DNA of 64,000 nucleotides from Epiperipatus broadwayi (GCA_028023455.1 JAQFVV010012397.1:1359501-1423500); one strand, 5' to 3'; shown: positions 12,230 through 24,700, counted from the stretch's first letter. Notes: generated by a model not told the origin, from the letters alone. Numbers and translations: made by a program.

Positions 12230-13269
12230 ATATATATATACACACTATTGATTTTAATAATTTATAATAAGAACAAAGAGATTATTAAGGTCTAAGATAG
12301 AATAATTTAATAATAATCATAAATATTATCCACATAAGAAAAAATTTACATCTGAAAATATGATTTTTAGATATATAATTGATAAATATTCACATTTAGT
12401 TCATATATAGCATAATTAGCAGATATCAAAACCTATGCAAAACGTGTATATGAATTATTTTTATAATTCATCTATGATTCCTGATTTAGCATGTTATTCT
12501 TATATTAATTGATTTATTGATTGCATAAGTAAATGATTTAATATTAATATGTTTACATGCAAAATATTAATTTCTGAAATTTCTCTTTCCAAATTGGAAA
12601 TAAATTCAAATGGATATGCACAAAATATCTCTCTTTTAATTAAATAAGATATTTGCTTTTTTTTTTTTCACTTACTCATTGCAACAGAATTTGAAATCAT
12701 CCCACAGATGATTCAAAAAGTCAGAAAAGAAATATATAAATTATTTTTCTTCCAATAAACATTTCTAATGTTTAAAAAACTTCATGGGAACTTATGAATA
12801 GTATCTAGTCATTCATACCTGGGGTAGCATAATAATATCTTGCTTTACAAAAATCTGAATTTGATTTTCTTGATATTTTTCAGATTTATCTTGGCTTCAA
12901 GGTCAATGATTTCTCCATGTGACTATACTGTTTTCTTTTCCCTTCATTTTATTTTATTCACTGGCTCTAGCTTATGATTTTTAGTGTCATGGATTTGCTT
13001 AGCTTTTAGAGTTTTTTTCCAGGATATTTTTTGTCTTGAAGATCCTCACTTTTATACTTTTTTCCCAGTGCTATCACAGAACATAGATCAAATTCATTCT
13101 TCTCCTCTCTTAGTTTTTTCTGTTATTTCTAATATATTTTTAATCTTGTTTATTACAACCTTCTTAATTATGTTTGGAGCACAGTAGCATTTACCTTTTT
13201 TCATTCTTTAAATTAATTAGTAGCATATTATTTCATATTTGTCTGAAGGTTTGTAATGATGGTATATTC
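12230..13269. other. A+T-rich non-coding DNA
   Basis: It begins with a TATATATA-CACAC microsatellite abutting the satellite. An open frame of 67 codons at 12984-13187 is Phe/Ile/Leu-rich with no splice or start context and is most likely chance. Nothing else recognised. Confidence 0.55.
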
Positions 13270-13555
13270 TAAGATGTGATATGTTGGACTATTTTCATCA
13301 TTTATGAGTGAATGTTGAATGTATTGAAAATTTTAAACTTTATTTAAACTTTCCAAATACAAACAACTTGTTAGTAATAACACACAAATAGACAATACAG
13401 GTTAGTAATTACACATTTTGAATAGTATTATTCTCCACTCTTCTTCAGATGTTGCTGGCCTATATGCACTGTGACAATATTTGCTATGGGAAGTTGAACT
13501 CACACCTTTAGATTTTTGAATATTGAATTTAAAGCAAACATTCTACCAACTGAGC
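13270..13555 (-). mobile_element. tRNA-derived SINE, family 1, full-length, minus strand
   Basis: Read on the minus strand, it starts with a tRNA-like A box (GCTCAGTTGGTAGAATG) and a B box (GGTGTGAGTTCAACT). A central domain follows (GTGCATATAGGCCAGCAACA, then GAAGAAGAGTGGAG). The tail contains AATAAAGTTTAAAATTTTC and ends near AGTCCAACATATCACATC. Two other copies at 13556 and 16698 define the family. Transcription would be by RNA polymerase III from the internal boxes. Its head abuts the next copy directly, making an inverted pair. Confidence 0.85.
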
Positions 13556-13776
13556 GAATATTGTCACTGTGCATATAGGCCAGCAACACCTAAAGAAGAA
13601 TGGAGAATAATACTACTCGAAACGTTGTGTAATTACTAACATGTATTGTCTATTTGTGTGTTATTAATAATAACAAGTTGTTTGTATTTGGAAAGTTTAA
13701 ATAAAGTTTAAAATTTTCAATACATTCAACCTTCACTCATAAATGATGGAAATAGTCCAACATATCACATCATATT
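13556..13776 (+). mobile_element. SINE family 1, headless copy, plus strand
   Basis: It starts in the central domain (CGAATATTGTCACTGTGC) and runs through the GAAGAA...CGAAACGTTG block to the AATAAAGTTTAAAATTTTC tail and AGTCCAACATATCACATC end. The tRNA-like promoter head is missing, so it cannot be an independent full-length insertion. Together with the preceding minus-strand copy it forms a large imperfect palindrome, with the two central domains facing outward from the junction at 13555/13556. Confidence 0.85.
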
Positions 13777-15239
13777 ATTTCATATTTTGAATTGCCTTTT
13801 TTTTTTTTTTTGATTAATAAAAAAACGTTTTAATCAAAAATTATATATGATAAAAAATATAACTTGATTACACTTAAATTATTTTACTTATTTGCCCAAT
13901 TAATCGTTTAATCATACAGTGTTGCAAGGATACTAACACTCAATTGGAAGAAGTTGCATATTATTTAAAAGCAAATCCTCAATTTAAATACTGGATAATA
14001 ATTATTATAATAAATGTTTTATGTTGTACTTAATTAGTTTATTTCAATAACTAATCAATAATTAGTTAACTTCTTGGTGGAACATTCATTCCTTTAAAAG
14101 AAACCAGTGAAATTATTGTTTAGCACTCCTAAATGATATTTAATACATATGGCTTATTTATTACACCTCAAGATTCTTTACAGGATTCATTTGAAAACTT
14201 AAACGTTAGGAGTAAAACTCTACTGACATAATTCTTATCATTAGTTTGCCTTATTGAATACTATAATATTTTTAAAAATTAATACTAATGTATAGGAGAG
14301 ATGCATAAAATATTTCTTATAGATCTAATTATCTAACTAAGGATGATTAACTTCTTATAATTTTGAAGTTGAAACTTATAAACTCATAAAACATAATTTC
14401 AATATAGCAAAATTTTATTTAAGTTTAAAATTTACTTACATTAATACAATCCAATCCAATGTAAATCATATATTTAAACAAATCCAATATTATAAATAAT
14501 ATTAATAAAAGTATTATATGTATATTCATATAATATCTGGAGAACTTTTATATTTCTTTATTACAGTACTACTAATAATAACAAACTAACTAAATAAGAA
14601 GCAATTATAATAAAGTTCACCAATTAATCCATCATATAACAATTACATTTTCTGCCAATGAAACATTAATACATGTGTACTATTCCAATGTTTTTGGGAA
14701 TTCATGGAAATATTTTTAATAAAAGCATCAACAATGATATGAAGCACAATAAATTTCATTTTGTAATTTAATTCTTAATACAAAGATAAATAAAATTTCA
14801 TTAGCACGTTTGTTAATCCAATGTAAGTTATATTTAACACATTACTCTGTTTTAAGACTCACCGATAAACCATAATTCATAAGCAGTATTAACATATTTG
14901 ACATTTATAATTCATTATCCATTTCTTCTAGCACTGGGGATAAATAGCAGTTTATTATATAAAGCAATTTAATCCATTTGTAAAGATATTATAACTTTAT
15001 ATTCAAAGGATTGGCATTCAGCATTTTTCCAATTAAAATATTTTATTAATCCATAAGTTTATAGACATTTAAACTATGTTGCTAAATAATCCAGGTTATA
15101 TATATTATATATGAGACCAATCAAATAGGTTACAATCCATAAACATATAGATGCCATTGGTTTTAATTAAAGTTTAGCATTTCATTAAGCAACGAAGTTT
15201 ATGACAGTATATTTGAGTTGAAAATTATTAGTTAAAGTT
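13777..15239. other. A+T-rich non-coding DNA
   Basis: No gene or element end was seen. It starts with a poly-T run near 13797. Short direct words such as CAATCCAAT around 14449 occur but do not form an array. Confidence 0.5.
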
Positions 15240-15465
15240 TTTCTTTCAATACTGTGCAGGCTTACACACACCTGCACATATATAATGTAACATATAAGGG
15301 ATTTGAACTCAGGCTTTCACATGACCATCAGCTCTCCATGCCAACTCATATTGCTGACCCACCTGATCATATACATGTTGAAAAGATAAATAATCACCAA
15401 TATACGTATTTCATGCTAAACCAGCAATCATCAGTTGGTCCAGATTACTATCTCTACACATACAT
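15240..15465 (-). mobile_element. SINE-like repeat, family 2, minus strand
   Basis: On the minus strand this reads CTGGACCAACTGATGA, then TTTAGCATGAAATACG, a spacer, GAGAGCTGATGGTCATG, and a B-box-like GAGTTCAAATCCC. The same blocks in the same order recur on the plus strand at 53655-53850. Two diverged copies and a Pol III B-box-like motif support a tRNA-derived SINE. An 80-codon open frame across it is incidental. Confidence 0.7.
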
Positions 15466-16619
15466 ACAATCAGTGCTTAGCTTTATATTAAGATAACCAA
15501 TCTTCATACTTTAATGAAATAATCCATAACATTAAGACAAAATATTCATACTTTTTGAAGTTAAGAGAAAAGCTGTTTCACCATTATTTCAATAGATGCA
15601 AGTGACTTGATTGAAGTTGATGGACACAATTTTTTTAATATATCAGCTATTTACCATTACTTCAAAATGAAAAGACCAGCAATTTACTTGAAGTCATTAA
15701 ATAGTTAGTATTTCATGAATAAATTTATCAAACTTTCATTATCAGTTGACTGCAATAAATGAGATTTTCTTGAAATAATCATCAGTGATAGTATCTTGTC
15801 TATTTGTTATTGTCTCTTTTTTCCCTAATTCAATGAGAAAGAGACATTTTTGCCAAACTAAGGCAAAATGCCTAAACTGGTTAATTTACTCGACCATGAT
15901 GATGAAGACAAACAAAATGGCTATTTTAAAGTTTTAACCTGCTTGGGTTTTGAATGCAATAAATTTTGAAGACTGGCTGATTTTTTTAAGCATCAATATT
16001 TATACTTGATCAGCTGTCTAGATTATATCATATTTACCATTACGCACTGATGTTTATTTATTTATCTGGGCAAATGTGAACAAATTTACAAGGTTACTAA
16101 AAATGCAGACTATAGACACTGTCTGGTTTTAAATCAATGTGATAATTTTTTTATGCTATTAAAAATAAAGAGAAAGAAAAGAAATACTAATAGTAATTTT
16201 AAATTTTTTAATTGCTTAGATTTTGTTTTGGGATTTTAAATAATTTTACAGTCATTTATTTAAAACAAATAAATTATAACATCTAAAAGTTGTCAGATAT
16301 TTATTTTAATTAATTTTAAATTGACCTTTAAATAAATATTTTAAATCAAACAAACTAAATCAATTTTGTTAAATCTAAACAAATAAATTTTCATGCACAC
16401 ACACAAAATATAAAAACGGTTTGTTCTACTCCTAAGGTAAAATGCAATCTTAACTGTAATTACCTTTTTTTTAAATATTTTGTATTGTAATGTTAGATTT
16501 ATGATTCTATTTTATATTTATCAAATTATTTGTTTTGTGTGTGTGTGTATCTATTTGTCTATACAATTCAATAGCATTTTTCCCCAATAAGAATAATGAT
16601 GAAAATACAAAAAAAAAAA
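15466..16619. other. A+T-rich non-coding DNA
   Basis: The block about 15800-16130 is somewhat less A+T-rich and contains words such as CCATGATGATGAAGAC, but I see no open frame with splice borders. A TG microsatellite lies near 16536. Confidence 0.5.
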
Positions 16620-16672
16620 AAAATTGAAAGACTCAGGAGGATTTGAACCAACCCTCATATATAAATATATCA
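16620..16672 (-). repeat. Possible tRNA-like B-box fragment
   Basis: On the minus strand this reads GGTTGGTTCAAATCCTCC, close to the eukaryotic B box GGTTCRANTCC. I cannot find a matching A box at the right distance, so it is at best a decayed SINE head next to the family 1 SINE. Confidence 0.3.
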
Positions 16673-16697
16673 AATTTCTACTATATGTTGCCTTTGA

Positions 16698-16978
16698 CAA
16701 AATAGCTCAGTTGTTAAAGCATTTGCCTTAAATTCAATATACAAGAATCTAAAGGTGCGAATTCAACTTCTAAGTGAATATTGTCACTGTGCATATAGGC
16801 CAGCAACACCTGAAGAAGAGTGGAGAATAATACTACTCAAAACATCTAATTACTAACCTGTATTGTCTATTTGTGTGCTATTACTAACAAGTTGTTTGTA
16901 TTTGGAAAGTTTAAATAAAGTTTAAAATTTTCTTTACATTCACTCATAAATGATGGAAATAGTCCAACATATCATATC
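16698..16978 (+). mobile_element. tRNA-derived SINE, family 1, full-length, plus strand
   Basis: The A box TAGCTCAGTTGT (from 16704) and B box GGTGCGAATTC (16754) are followed by the central domain (GTGCATATAGGCCAGCAACA) and GAAGAAGAGTGGAG...CTCAAAAC. The AATAAAGTTTAAAATTTTC tail ends near 16978. It is the best single full-length example of the family in the window. The tail probably copies the 3' end of a partner LINE, an inference from how SINEs work; the partner is not seen here. Confidence 0.88.
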
Positions 16979-18324
16979 TTACAAACATACTTATTTTTAT
17001 ATAAGTGTTGAAATCATTTTTAAATCCTTTATAAAATTATATTTTCTTTTAAGACTTTTGGACTTGATATTTATTATATTATTTGATATTTAACCAATGA
17101 TAGTGATTAATATATTTGCTTAACCATAAAAATAAAGCTAATAAAAATTTTAATTTTTGACTTATATAATAACAGTCATAATTATAAAGTTCCAATATAT
17201 ATTGCAAACAACATTGACACATGAAACTTTAAAATAGTAGCTATTTGTATTGACATCGAGAACTTGTGATAACTGGCTAAAGAACAATCAATTATAGTCT
17301 ACGTTTTTAAGATAACACTAAATTTAATAAACCACTATTTGTAAATAAACTTAATTATAATTTAGCTTAAATTAATTAATTTGAAACAAATTTGAAATTA
17401 TTTAAAATAATTTTGAACAACTGATAATTTGCTTAATTAAAAATAGACTAATCTTATATTGCTTTTTTTTTTCATGTCCAAAGTGTGCCAAATTTTCTAG
17501 AAGATTGCTTTTTATATTTATTGCAAATATAAATGGAAAACAAAACAGTTATTTGATTAAAGATTTCTCTCAAATTATTAGTAGAAATCAACAAAGTTAT
17601 ATTTTAATTGGAAATTCAAAAATCTAGTTTGGGTTCATATCTAATTTTAGTTATTGTTTAACACATTAATCTCAGGTGAAATATCTAAGGTGAATGAGGA
17701 TTAAAGAGAGAATGCCTACAATTTCTTATGAGCAAGCAACATAGTCCTAAGCAAAACCCAGTTGTACAAGTTTTCAGACCTTCACTATATTGCAATCTTC
17801 TGTTATTGTCTGCTTAACTTTAAATCAATTTGTGAAAAAGATTCATATTGATAAAGATCTTATGATAATTTAGATATTATCGATAAAGCAGCATTCATCA
17901 ATCAAATACTGAAAACACCTTATATTAATACTAACAGACAAATTATGTAATGATCTTTTAGATTAAGAATAATAAGCCTTTCTGTAGAAATCAAATTTTG
18001 TCTGAACTGGTTGCCATCATCTGAATATTAACCAAACATTTACAACCTAATGACTATAATCAAATCTTTATAGACATTCAATATCTTAAATGTTCAATAT
18101 AAAATGCACATATCACTTGAACATATATATGATATTTAGTCTATATAATGAAATGATTGTTTTTGTGTTACTTGTTTGTATTGAGTACTATATGTAATAT
18201 TTATTTAAACAGCATTTTGGTATAATTTACAAGATGTTTGTGCTCTAAATGGACCCCAGTGAAAAAATGATTGGTTCCATTTCCAAGATGGCTGCAGTGC
18301 TGTCTTTTAATTAACACATGTATT
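16979..18324. other. A+T-rich non-coding DNA
   Basis: No recognisable gene, RNA or element end. The segment around 18240-18310 has ordinary base composition and includes TTCCAAGATGGCTGC. The word AAGATGGCTGCC also occurs in the TIR transposon copy A, but the match is too short to mean much. Confidence 0.5.
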
Positions 18325-18552
18325 ATATAGCAACATAGTTCCATTATTCACAAAAAATTAAGGTACTAGTATGTCTGGAGATATGACATTATGTTGCAAC
18401 ATAGTTTCATTTTTCATAAAAAAAGTCAACATACTAGTATATCTGGATTGTGGGTTTCCATGCAAAAATACTTTTTCTGGAGGTGCGATGTTATGGTTCA
18501 ACATAGTTTTATTATTCACTACAAAAATTTTAAGATGTTAGTATATCTGGAT
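18325..18552. repeat. Degenerate tandem repeat, three units
   Basis: CAACATAGTTNCATT-like starts occur near 18330, 18398 and 18499. Each is followed by TTCAYNANAAAA and then ACTAGTATRTCTGGA or TTAGTATATCTGGA. Unit lengths vary because 20-40-bp segments, such as the one around 18450-18485, are inserted. Non-coding. Confidence 0.75.
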
Positions 18553-19799
18553 CACAAGTTATAACTTGAAATATGATATTATGTTTTGTGTTTTTGCAGA
18601 TCATCATCACTGGTCTCCCTGTCATCACAAAATCATTAAAATCACATGAAAATGTTTTTGCAATCCATGGCTACCCTTTATTACCATACATGATAGGAGT
18701 CATTTTAAATATTTCAGTAGTAGTTTTGGCCAATGCAAAACAAAATTTTATATAAAAATTTCATCATTGTTATAAGCTTGCAAATGGAAGAGTTAATGAC
18801 GCCACACCTAAAAAAAATTAGAATCTTGCAAGAGGACTTTCTGTTATTTTTCAATCTGATTGATAACATTAATTTTACAATATTTTATTAATGTACTATT
18901 GCATATTGTTTGTTTATTTGGATCTACACATATGTATTTCATGAAACTATTATTTATTCATTTAGGTATTGAATGTTTGTGGGTGTATATAAATATGTTT
19001 AAAATAGTAAATCATATAGCATTTAATATTAACAAAATGAGAAATTTTTACTAAAATTCTCTCCTGGTCATGATCTTTTCAAGTAAAATTCCACTAAAAC
19101 AAAACTCACAAGTATATAAAACAGAAATAACCTTTTTATAATTCATTTTAGACACCTACTCATCTTTAATATTAAATGAAGTTTTGAACTATTTAATAAT
19201 GAATTTAAATCAGGGCCTTTCAATAAATATTTAATTTATAGTTTGGTTTATAAAAATAATTATTTATTGGATGATATGAAAGTTTTTTTGAAAGAAACAC
19301 CTTGATATAAATAATTCAAAATAATCTATATATTACTGATATAATTTATAAGATTTTTTGTAGTTGCTGTAAAATTTATATAAGTCAAAGAAATTAATTT
19401 TTAATGAAAGAGTTAATTAAAGTTCACAAGAGTAGAGTTAAAAATAAGTATAAAATTCAGATTTATATATTTATGAATTGAATACAGATCATAATTTTTT
19501 TTTACAATACCAAGATTATCTTTTATGAAAAAGAATTCAAATAAGAATTAAAAAACCTCGGCTGATCTATCTTGTTGAATATGAGGTGGTTTGTTTCTAA
19601 AATGAATTATGGGAAGGTTATTTACATTTTATATACATACATATTTTGTTTTTAATGGAGTTTCACTTGAAAATGTCTATTTGTTAATACATGAAACAAT
19701 GGTTGTGAAAGAATTTTAAAAAAATTTATTTTGCAATTATTTAATTTTTGTGATTTTCTAATATATTTATTATTACTAGTATAATATTAGGCAGCATTT
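18553..19799. other. A+T-rich non-coding DNA
   Basis: Two short hydrophobic open frames (18573-18755 and 18860-19054) have no splice context or recognisable domain and are probably chance. Nothing else seen. Confidence 0.5.
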
Positions 19800-20390
19800 A
19801 ATATATAGCTCAACACCATTCTGGGGATGGGAACAATAGTTGATATTTTTTATATATATTTATTTTTTATTTCAATGCTTTCTCTTATAGAATTTATTAT
19901 AAAAAATAAATATATATAAAAAATAATAATAAATAAGCTTGTTTAGAAATATTTGTTCTTTATTACATATTGGTAATTACAACTTATATAGGTCATGTGA
20001 TTTATCACTTGGTTTTATTACTATTATAATTTTGGCTATTGAAGCTTTGGCTATATTCAATTGCTATGGTTATTAATATAAGGAGTACCTGAATTTAGTT
20101 CAGACCCATATAGTTATTTTAGTTGGAGAGATGATTTTGAGGACATTAGATGTCTGAAATTTCAGATCTTCTTTTTAATAGTTAAGTATTAGATAAATGC
20201 TTGATTAGAATTGATATTTTTGAATCTGATGTCCTAGCTCCTCACTGAAGAGAGCCATAGTATGAAATCAGTCTGGAGATGGAGACAATCATAGATAAAG
20301 ATTTGAATCCTTTCTCTTATAGCATTTATCATAAAAAAAAAGCTTGTTTAAAAATATTTGCTCTTTATATATATATATATTATAATCTTT
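19800..20390 (+). repeat. Diverged relative of the 408-bp satellite, partial dimer
   Basis: Around 20101 the sequence reads CAGACCCATATAGTTAT, then GAGGACATTAGATGTCTGA. About 142 bp after the first motif comes CTCACTGAAGAGAGCCATAG, then GAAATCAGTCTGGAGATGG. The 408-bp unit on its minus strand has CAGACCCATATAGCTAT, GAAGACATTACGTGTCT, and after about 143 bp CACTGACGATAGC and GAAATCATGATCTGAAAG, in the same order and spacing. A second block, CTTTCTCTTATAG...AAGCTTGTTTARAAATATTTG, occurs twice about 440 bp apart (from 19878 and 20320), so this is a decayed two-unit stretch. Confidence 0.65.
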
Positions 20391-20398
20391 TTTAAAAG

Positions 20399-20493
20399 AA
20401 CTTTTAGATCAAACAATAGCAAAAAAAGAAATATATATTCAAGAATTAAAAAAAAGTGTGGATCGGTTGCACGATAAGCATAATAAACTTCAG
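20399..20493 (+). CDS. Coding exon a of an unidentified coiled-coil-like protein (partial)
   Basis: A 95-nt block opens after an AAAG acceptor preceded by a T-rich tract and closes at CAG|GTATAG. It supplies two nucleotides of a split codon plus 31 codons without a stop. The translation is rich in Lys, Leu, Ile and Gln (for example LLDQTIAKKE, IQELKKSVDRL) with hydrophobic residues at heptad-like spacing, which suggests a coiled coil. It ends in phase 0, as the next exon needs. The donor is weak beyond GTA. The preceding exon would have to end one nucleotide into a codon; I did not find it in the window. I do not recognise the protein. Confidence 0.65.
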
Positions 20494-20575
20494 GTATAGT
20501 AAGATGCAATTATATTAAAATGTTATGTTATTAAATTGTTCCTTATTATTTACAAATTAACTTGTTCAATTTTAG
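20494..20575 (+). other. 82-nt intron between exons a and b
   Basis: It starts GTATAG, ends TTCAATTTTAG after a T-rich stretch, and is very A+T-rich. The flanking exons are both in phase 0 here, so splicing keeps the frame open. The short length contrasts with the huge next intron. Confidence 0.6.
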
Positions 20576-20687
20576 CAAGATATTCCTCTTGTTGAAAAAA
20601 TGTATTCAGATACTCATTATCACCTTCTGGATTACCTAAATGAAGTGAATGAAGAGCATTGGGTCATTACACAAAGTGATATTACAA
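20576..20687 (+). CDS. Coding exon b of the same unidentified protein (partial)
   Basis: A 112-nt block between TTTTAG and a good donor, CAA|GTAAGC. It holds 37 codons and one leftover nucleotide. The translation includes VEKMYSDTHYHLLDYLNEVN and then EEHWVITQSDIT. Tyr, His, Trp and Asp are far more frequent than random A+T-rich frames would give, which is the best argument that this is real coding sequence. It ends in phase 1, and exon c at 62312 begins with exactly the two nucleotides needed. Family unknown; a cytoskeletal or centrosomal coiled-coil protein is possible but not shown. Confidence 0.72.
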
Positions 20688-21409
20688 GTAAGCATTTTGT
20701 GTGGGTGTAGTAAATATATTGTAATATCATTAAAATTTTAAATGTTAAATTATAGAATCACTTTCATTTACTGCACATAATCATTAACTGTATACAAACA
20801 TAAAAGAAATATATCACCTCCCTTATCACACCATATTATAATTTATACTTCATTAATTTTCATATTACCACTTTGTCTATGAAACATATTATATCCTCTA
20901 TTAATTTAAATAGCTTCTTTTAATCTTTTTATTTTATTATCTTCTCTTCATTTAACATTTTTTATTAAAAGTAAATATAAATGTCCATTATATTTAAATT
21001 CATAATCTTTAAACACAAGGTGTTTGAGCATTGTATATTTTTCTTTGCTTTAACTCCATAATGATTGATGTTCTTTAAATCTCTTTTCAATGAACACTGA
21101 AACTCACAAATATATGATGATCCACAAAAGCAAATAAATACTTTTATAATATTATTTATATGCTTTTATCAATGCTGTCTATATGCAATTTTGCAATACT
21201 TAAAATAAATACCTTTTATCATTTCATTATTATATCTTATATTATATGCTATTAAATTCTATTGTTTATTTTTCTCATTACTGAAATGGTATTTAACTTT
21301 CTTTTAAAATTTTCTATTATCTGTCTAATATATTCAATATCATACTTTATTGACATTATTTCTTGTATATAATATCTAATATTTTCATTTTTATTATTTA
21401 TATATCACT

Positions 21410-21411
<2 letters not shown>

Positions 21412-21466
<55 letters not shown>

Positions 21467-21567
21467 CCATTCTTGCTATTAAAAGGTGTGAAGGTTGCCT
21501 TGACAGCAGTTAGAGATATTGGTTGCTATATTTACTGTGAATGTTTAGGTGGTTACTGGTTGGAAAC

Positions 21568-21606
<39 letters not shown>
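21412..21606. repeat. Two TA microsatellites around a 105-bp non-repeat block
   Basis: An uninterrupted TA run of about 50 bp (21412-21463) and another of about 35 bp (21571-21605) flank a more complex, slightly G-rich segment containing GGTGTGAAGGTTGCC. The segment may be an insertion into a TA tract or a split microsatellite. Confidence 0.85.
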
Positions 21607-21609
<3 letters not shown>

Positions 21610-21679
21610 GCCCTTTTCTATAGGTCAGTAATAATTCATAACAGTCAATTACTAAAAAAATTTAAATTTAGAATATGTT

Positions 21680-21734
21680 CTTTTAATACATTAATTATAT
21701 TAAGTCAATTCTTTTAATACATTAATTATATTAA
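21680..21734. repeat. 31-bp-period direct duplication
   Basis: CTTTTAATACATTAATTATA and the following four bases occur at 21680 and again at 21711. It is a simple two-copy tandem duplication. Confidence 0.85.
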
Positions 21735-24700
21735 AGTACAATTTGAAGCTAAAGAGAATACGTAGTATATAAAATCATTTAAAAATAGTTATATAAAGCT
21801 TAAAATATTGTTTCATATGGTTGTAAAAGCTGGCCATATTAAATAACACCGCTATAAATAATTAAAAGTATATTTAAAAATCCGATTTTAATAGTGTAAA
21901 ACGTATGATTTAATAAATGCTATATTTAGATTTGTAATCATATTTAAATAGTAAAAATTAATATAGTATATTTTAAAAAAAACTTTATGATGGTAAAAAT
22001 TATATCTAGTTCTATATTTTCTAAATTATTCTTCCAAATTTTTTATAATTATTTTATATAATATAATAAGTGTATCAATTTTATTAGTCTAGGTAGAGAA
22101 ATAGATTGAAAATCGTCTGTCACGTGATTTTTTAATGTATACTATCACACACTGCTTGTTTGAATTAATAACAAAGTTTAAAATATTTTAAAAGTTATAT
22201 TATAGAATTGGATGGAATTATTGCCTATCATAAAAGTAAATAGTATTAAACACTAAGTTAATTATCATATGTAATGTTTAAGTAATGTAATAAAGACGAA
22301 TACAGATATAATAAAAATTAAATATTTTATTTACATAAAAATAGATAAATTGAATAGATAAATGGAATAAGTTATTAAATGTTATTTTAAAAGTTATTTT
22401 AAATGTTTAAATAGTTTTAATAAAATAATAATTTATTTAAAAGTAATATTTTAAATAATATTTTAGGTTCATTACGTCATCATTTTTTATTTTCAAATAT
22501 AATTCTACTATAAATTGGAAATATGTAAATTTTTTCTCAAGCTAAAGTAAGAATTGGCCAATAAGAATAGGTATTCTTACAGACGATAAATATTGTGGTA
22601 ACTAAGTTATAGCGGGAGATTAATAATGTATTGAAATCGAAGAAAGGTACATTATAACTATCAAAAGATAGTATTTTTAAAAATCTTTTATTTTAGTCAA
22701 TTTTTTTTTTGGTACTTATAACTTTATCTGCAAAAAACTAATTGATAATTTTAAAAAATATTTTTTGCAAAAGAGAGTATAAACTAAAAAATATTTTAAT
22801 AATTTTGTTCAACATGCTTTGTTAAATTTTTTTAAAGTTCTTTATCAGTCGTATTTTATCTAAAAGTTTAACCTAAACCACACAGTAAAAGATGGATATA
22901 CTATGAAATAAAGTGGATATAAATTGTAATACTGAAGAAATATTTGAAATATTTATTGATACAGTTTTATTAATATTTCACCGAAGAACTGTTTTGGTAC
23001 ATAAAAACCACAGCTCGGACATTATACGGAGTCTAAAAATGTATGGAAACGTATTATTTATAAACTGACCCAAGATTTATTTTTAAATAGTAGTAAGACA
23101 ATTATATTTCATGGATTATTTTATATAATATGATATTCAAAGGAGTAAAATGTTATATCCTTTCTGAAGGTAACATTTTTAAAAATATTTTTCAAGAATT
23201 AAATAAAGAACCCAGGAAAATATGTTACAGAAGCGTTTTGGTATTAAAATATCCGTTCTTCGAATTATTTAAAATGTACTTGGAAAAGATTTGTTCAAAA
23301 GTATTTGAAGTTTTTTATTTTAAAAGAGATTTATAAAAAATACCAAACAAAAGTTTAAATGTATCCAGAAAGAAACAGAGATAAAAGTGAACACATAGAT
23401 GAAAAAAAATGGATCCATGTAAATACAAATAGTACTTAAAAGTTTATCGAATATTTTTTAAAATTAAATTAGATGGATTGATGCATCGGATACGCAAAGA
23501 ATATTGGTAGAGAAGATTAAGAAGCTTCACAGGATTAATTAATATTATCGTCCTAAAAAATTAAAACCAAGGATTATTTTCTAAATTTTACTAAATGGAT
23601 TAATAATTATTTTTATTTTAAACTTTAATGCACTTGGAGAACATTTTTAAAAAACTCTAGAGAAAATAATAAGCATTTTGGACTTATCAGAAACTATTGT
23701 CAAGAAAATATGTAACTATAGTTTTAATTCTTTTTATTTTGTTAACCTAGTTTAAATCTAAATTTTTATATAAGATTAGGAAAAAACATAAAAACATTAA
23801 TTAATTAATATTAAAATTTTATAATATAACAATCTAATAATTTAGCTAAAAATATTTTAAAATAAAGTGTATGGGTGTGAATTTTTTTTTATATCTGCAA
23901 TGCTCAAGTGGATAAAGGAAGCCTACTGAACACAATGGCTAGATAAAGGTTATTGGTAATAATAATAACTATTGATAATTTATAATGTATATTTTTTGTT
24001 TTCTTTAGATCATCCATAAATTGGAAGAATGAAGTGTAAAAGTTTTTTTTTTTTACTTATATGTAAAGGCATTTTTATACAACATTTTAAAAAAACATTA
24101 TGAGATAGGATTGATTTGAAAATATGCATACGACAATTATTTTTTTTATTAGTAATATAATCCAACATAACAAATAATTATGTGATTCTTTTAAAAATTT
24201 TATGTCATTGGATATTCAAATATTGTCTAAGTAGATCGTATATGATTAAACATACAGAGGAATGAAGTAAGCAACTTTTCTTATGGGATAGTAAGATCGT
24301 TTAACTATTAATGAATTTTATTTATTGTTTTGTAAATGCAGATAATTATTTTATCGATGTAAGATGTAGAAAAATCTTGAGAAATAATGTTGAGATGGTG
24401 GTTTGGAAGTACTATAGTTAGCAGGAAACCAAGATGATGTAGTTTTAAAATAGGATACGATAAGGAATGGGAATAATATTTAGTCTTTATGTGGTTATCA
24501 GCATAGTTAACAAAGCCCTATGACTGATACACATTTTATTTGGACAGTGTTTATATTACTTTAAATATTTGATGTTCTAATAAAGCTGAAGAAATAGCTT
24601 TAACATCGTCCCTGTACTAGAGGATATTAGGCAGATAAATGTCCTACCTCTTCGCACTGTACCATGATTTTGAGATATGTTAAGAATAATACTCTAGCTT

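Noticed and set aside
22110-22620. Promoter with E-box, CRE-like and CCAAT words
   Set aside because: No exon, start codon context or donor follows, and such short words are expected by chance over this length.
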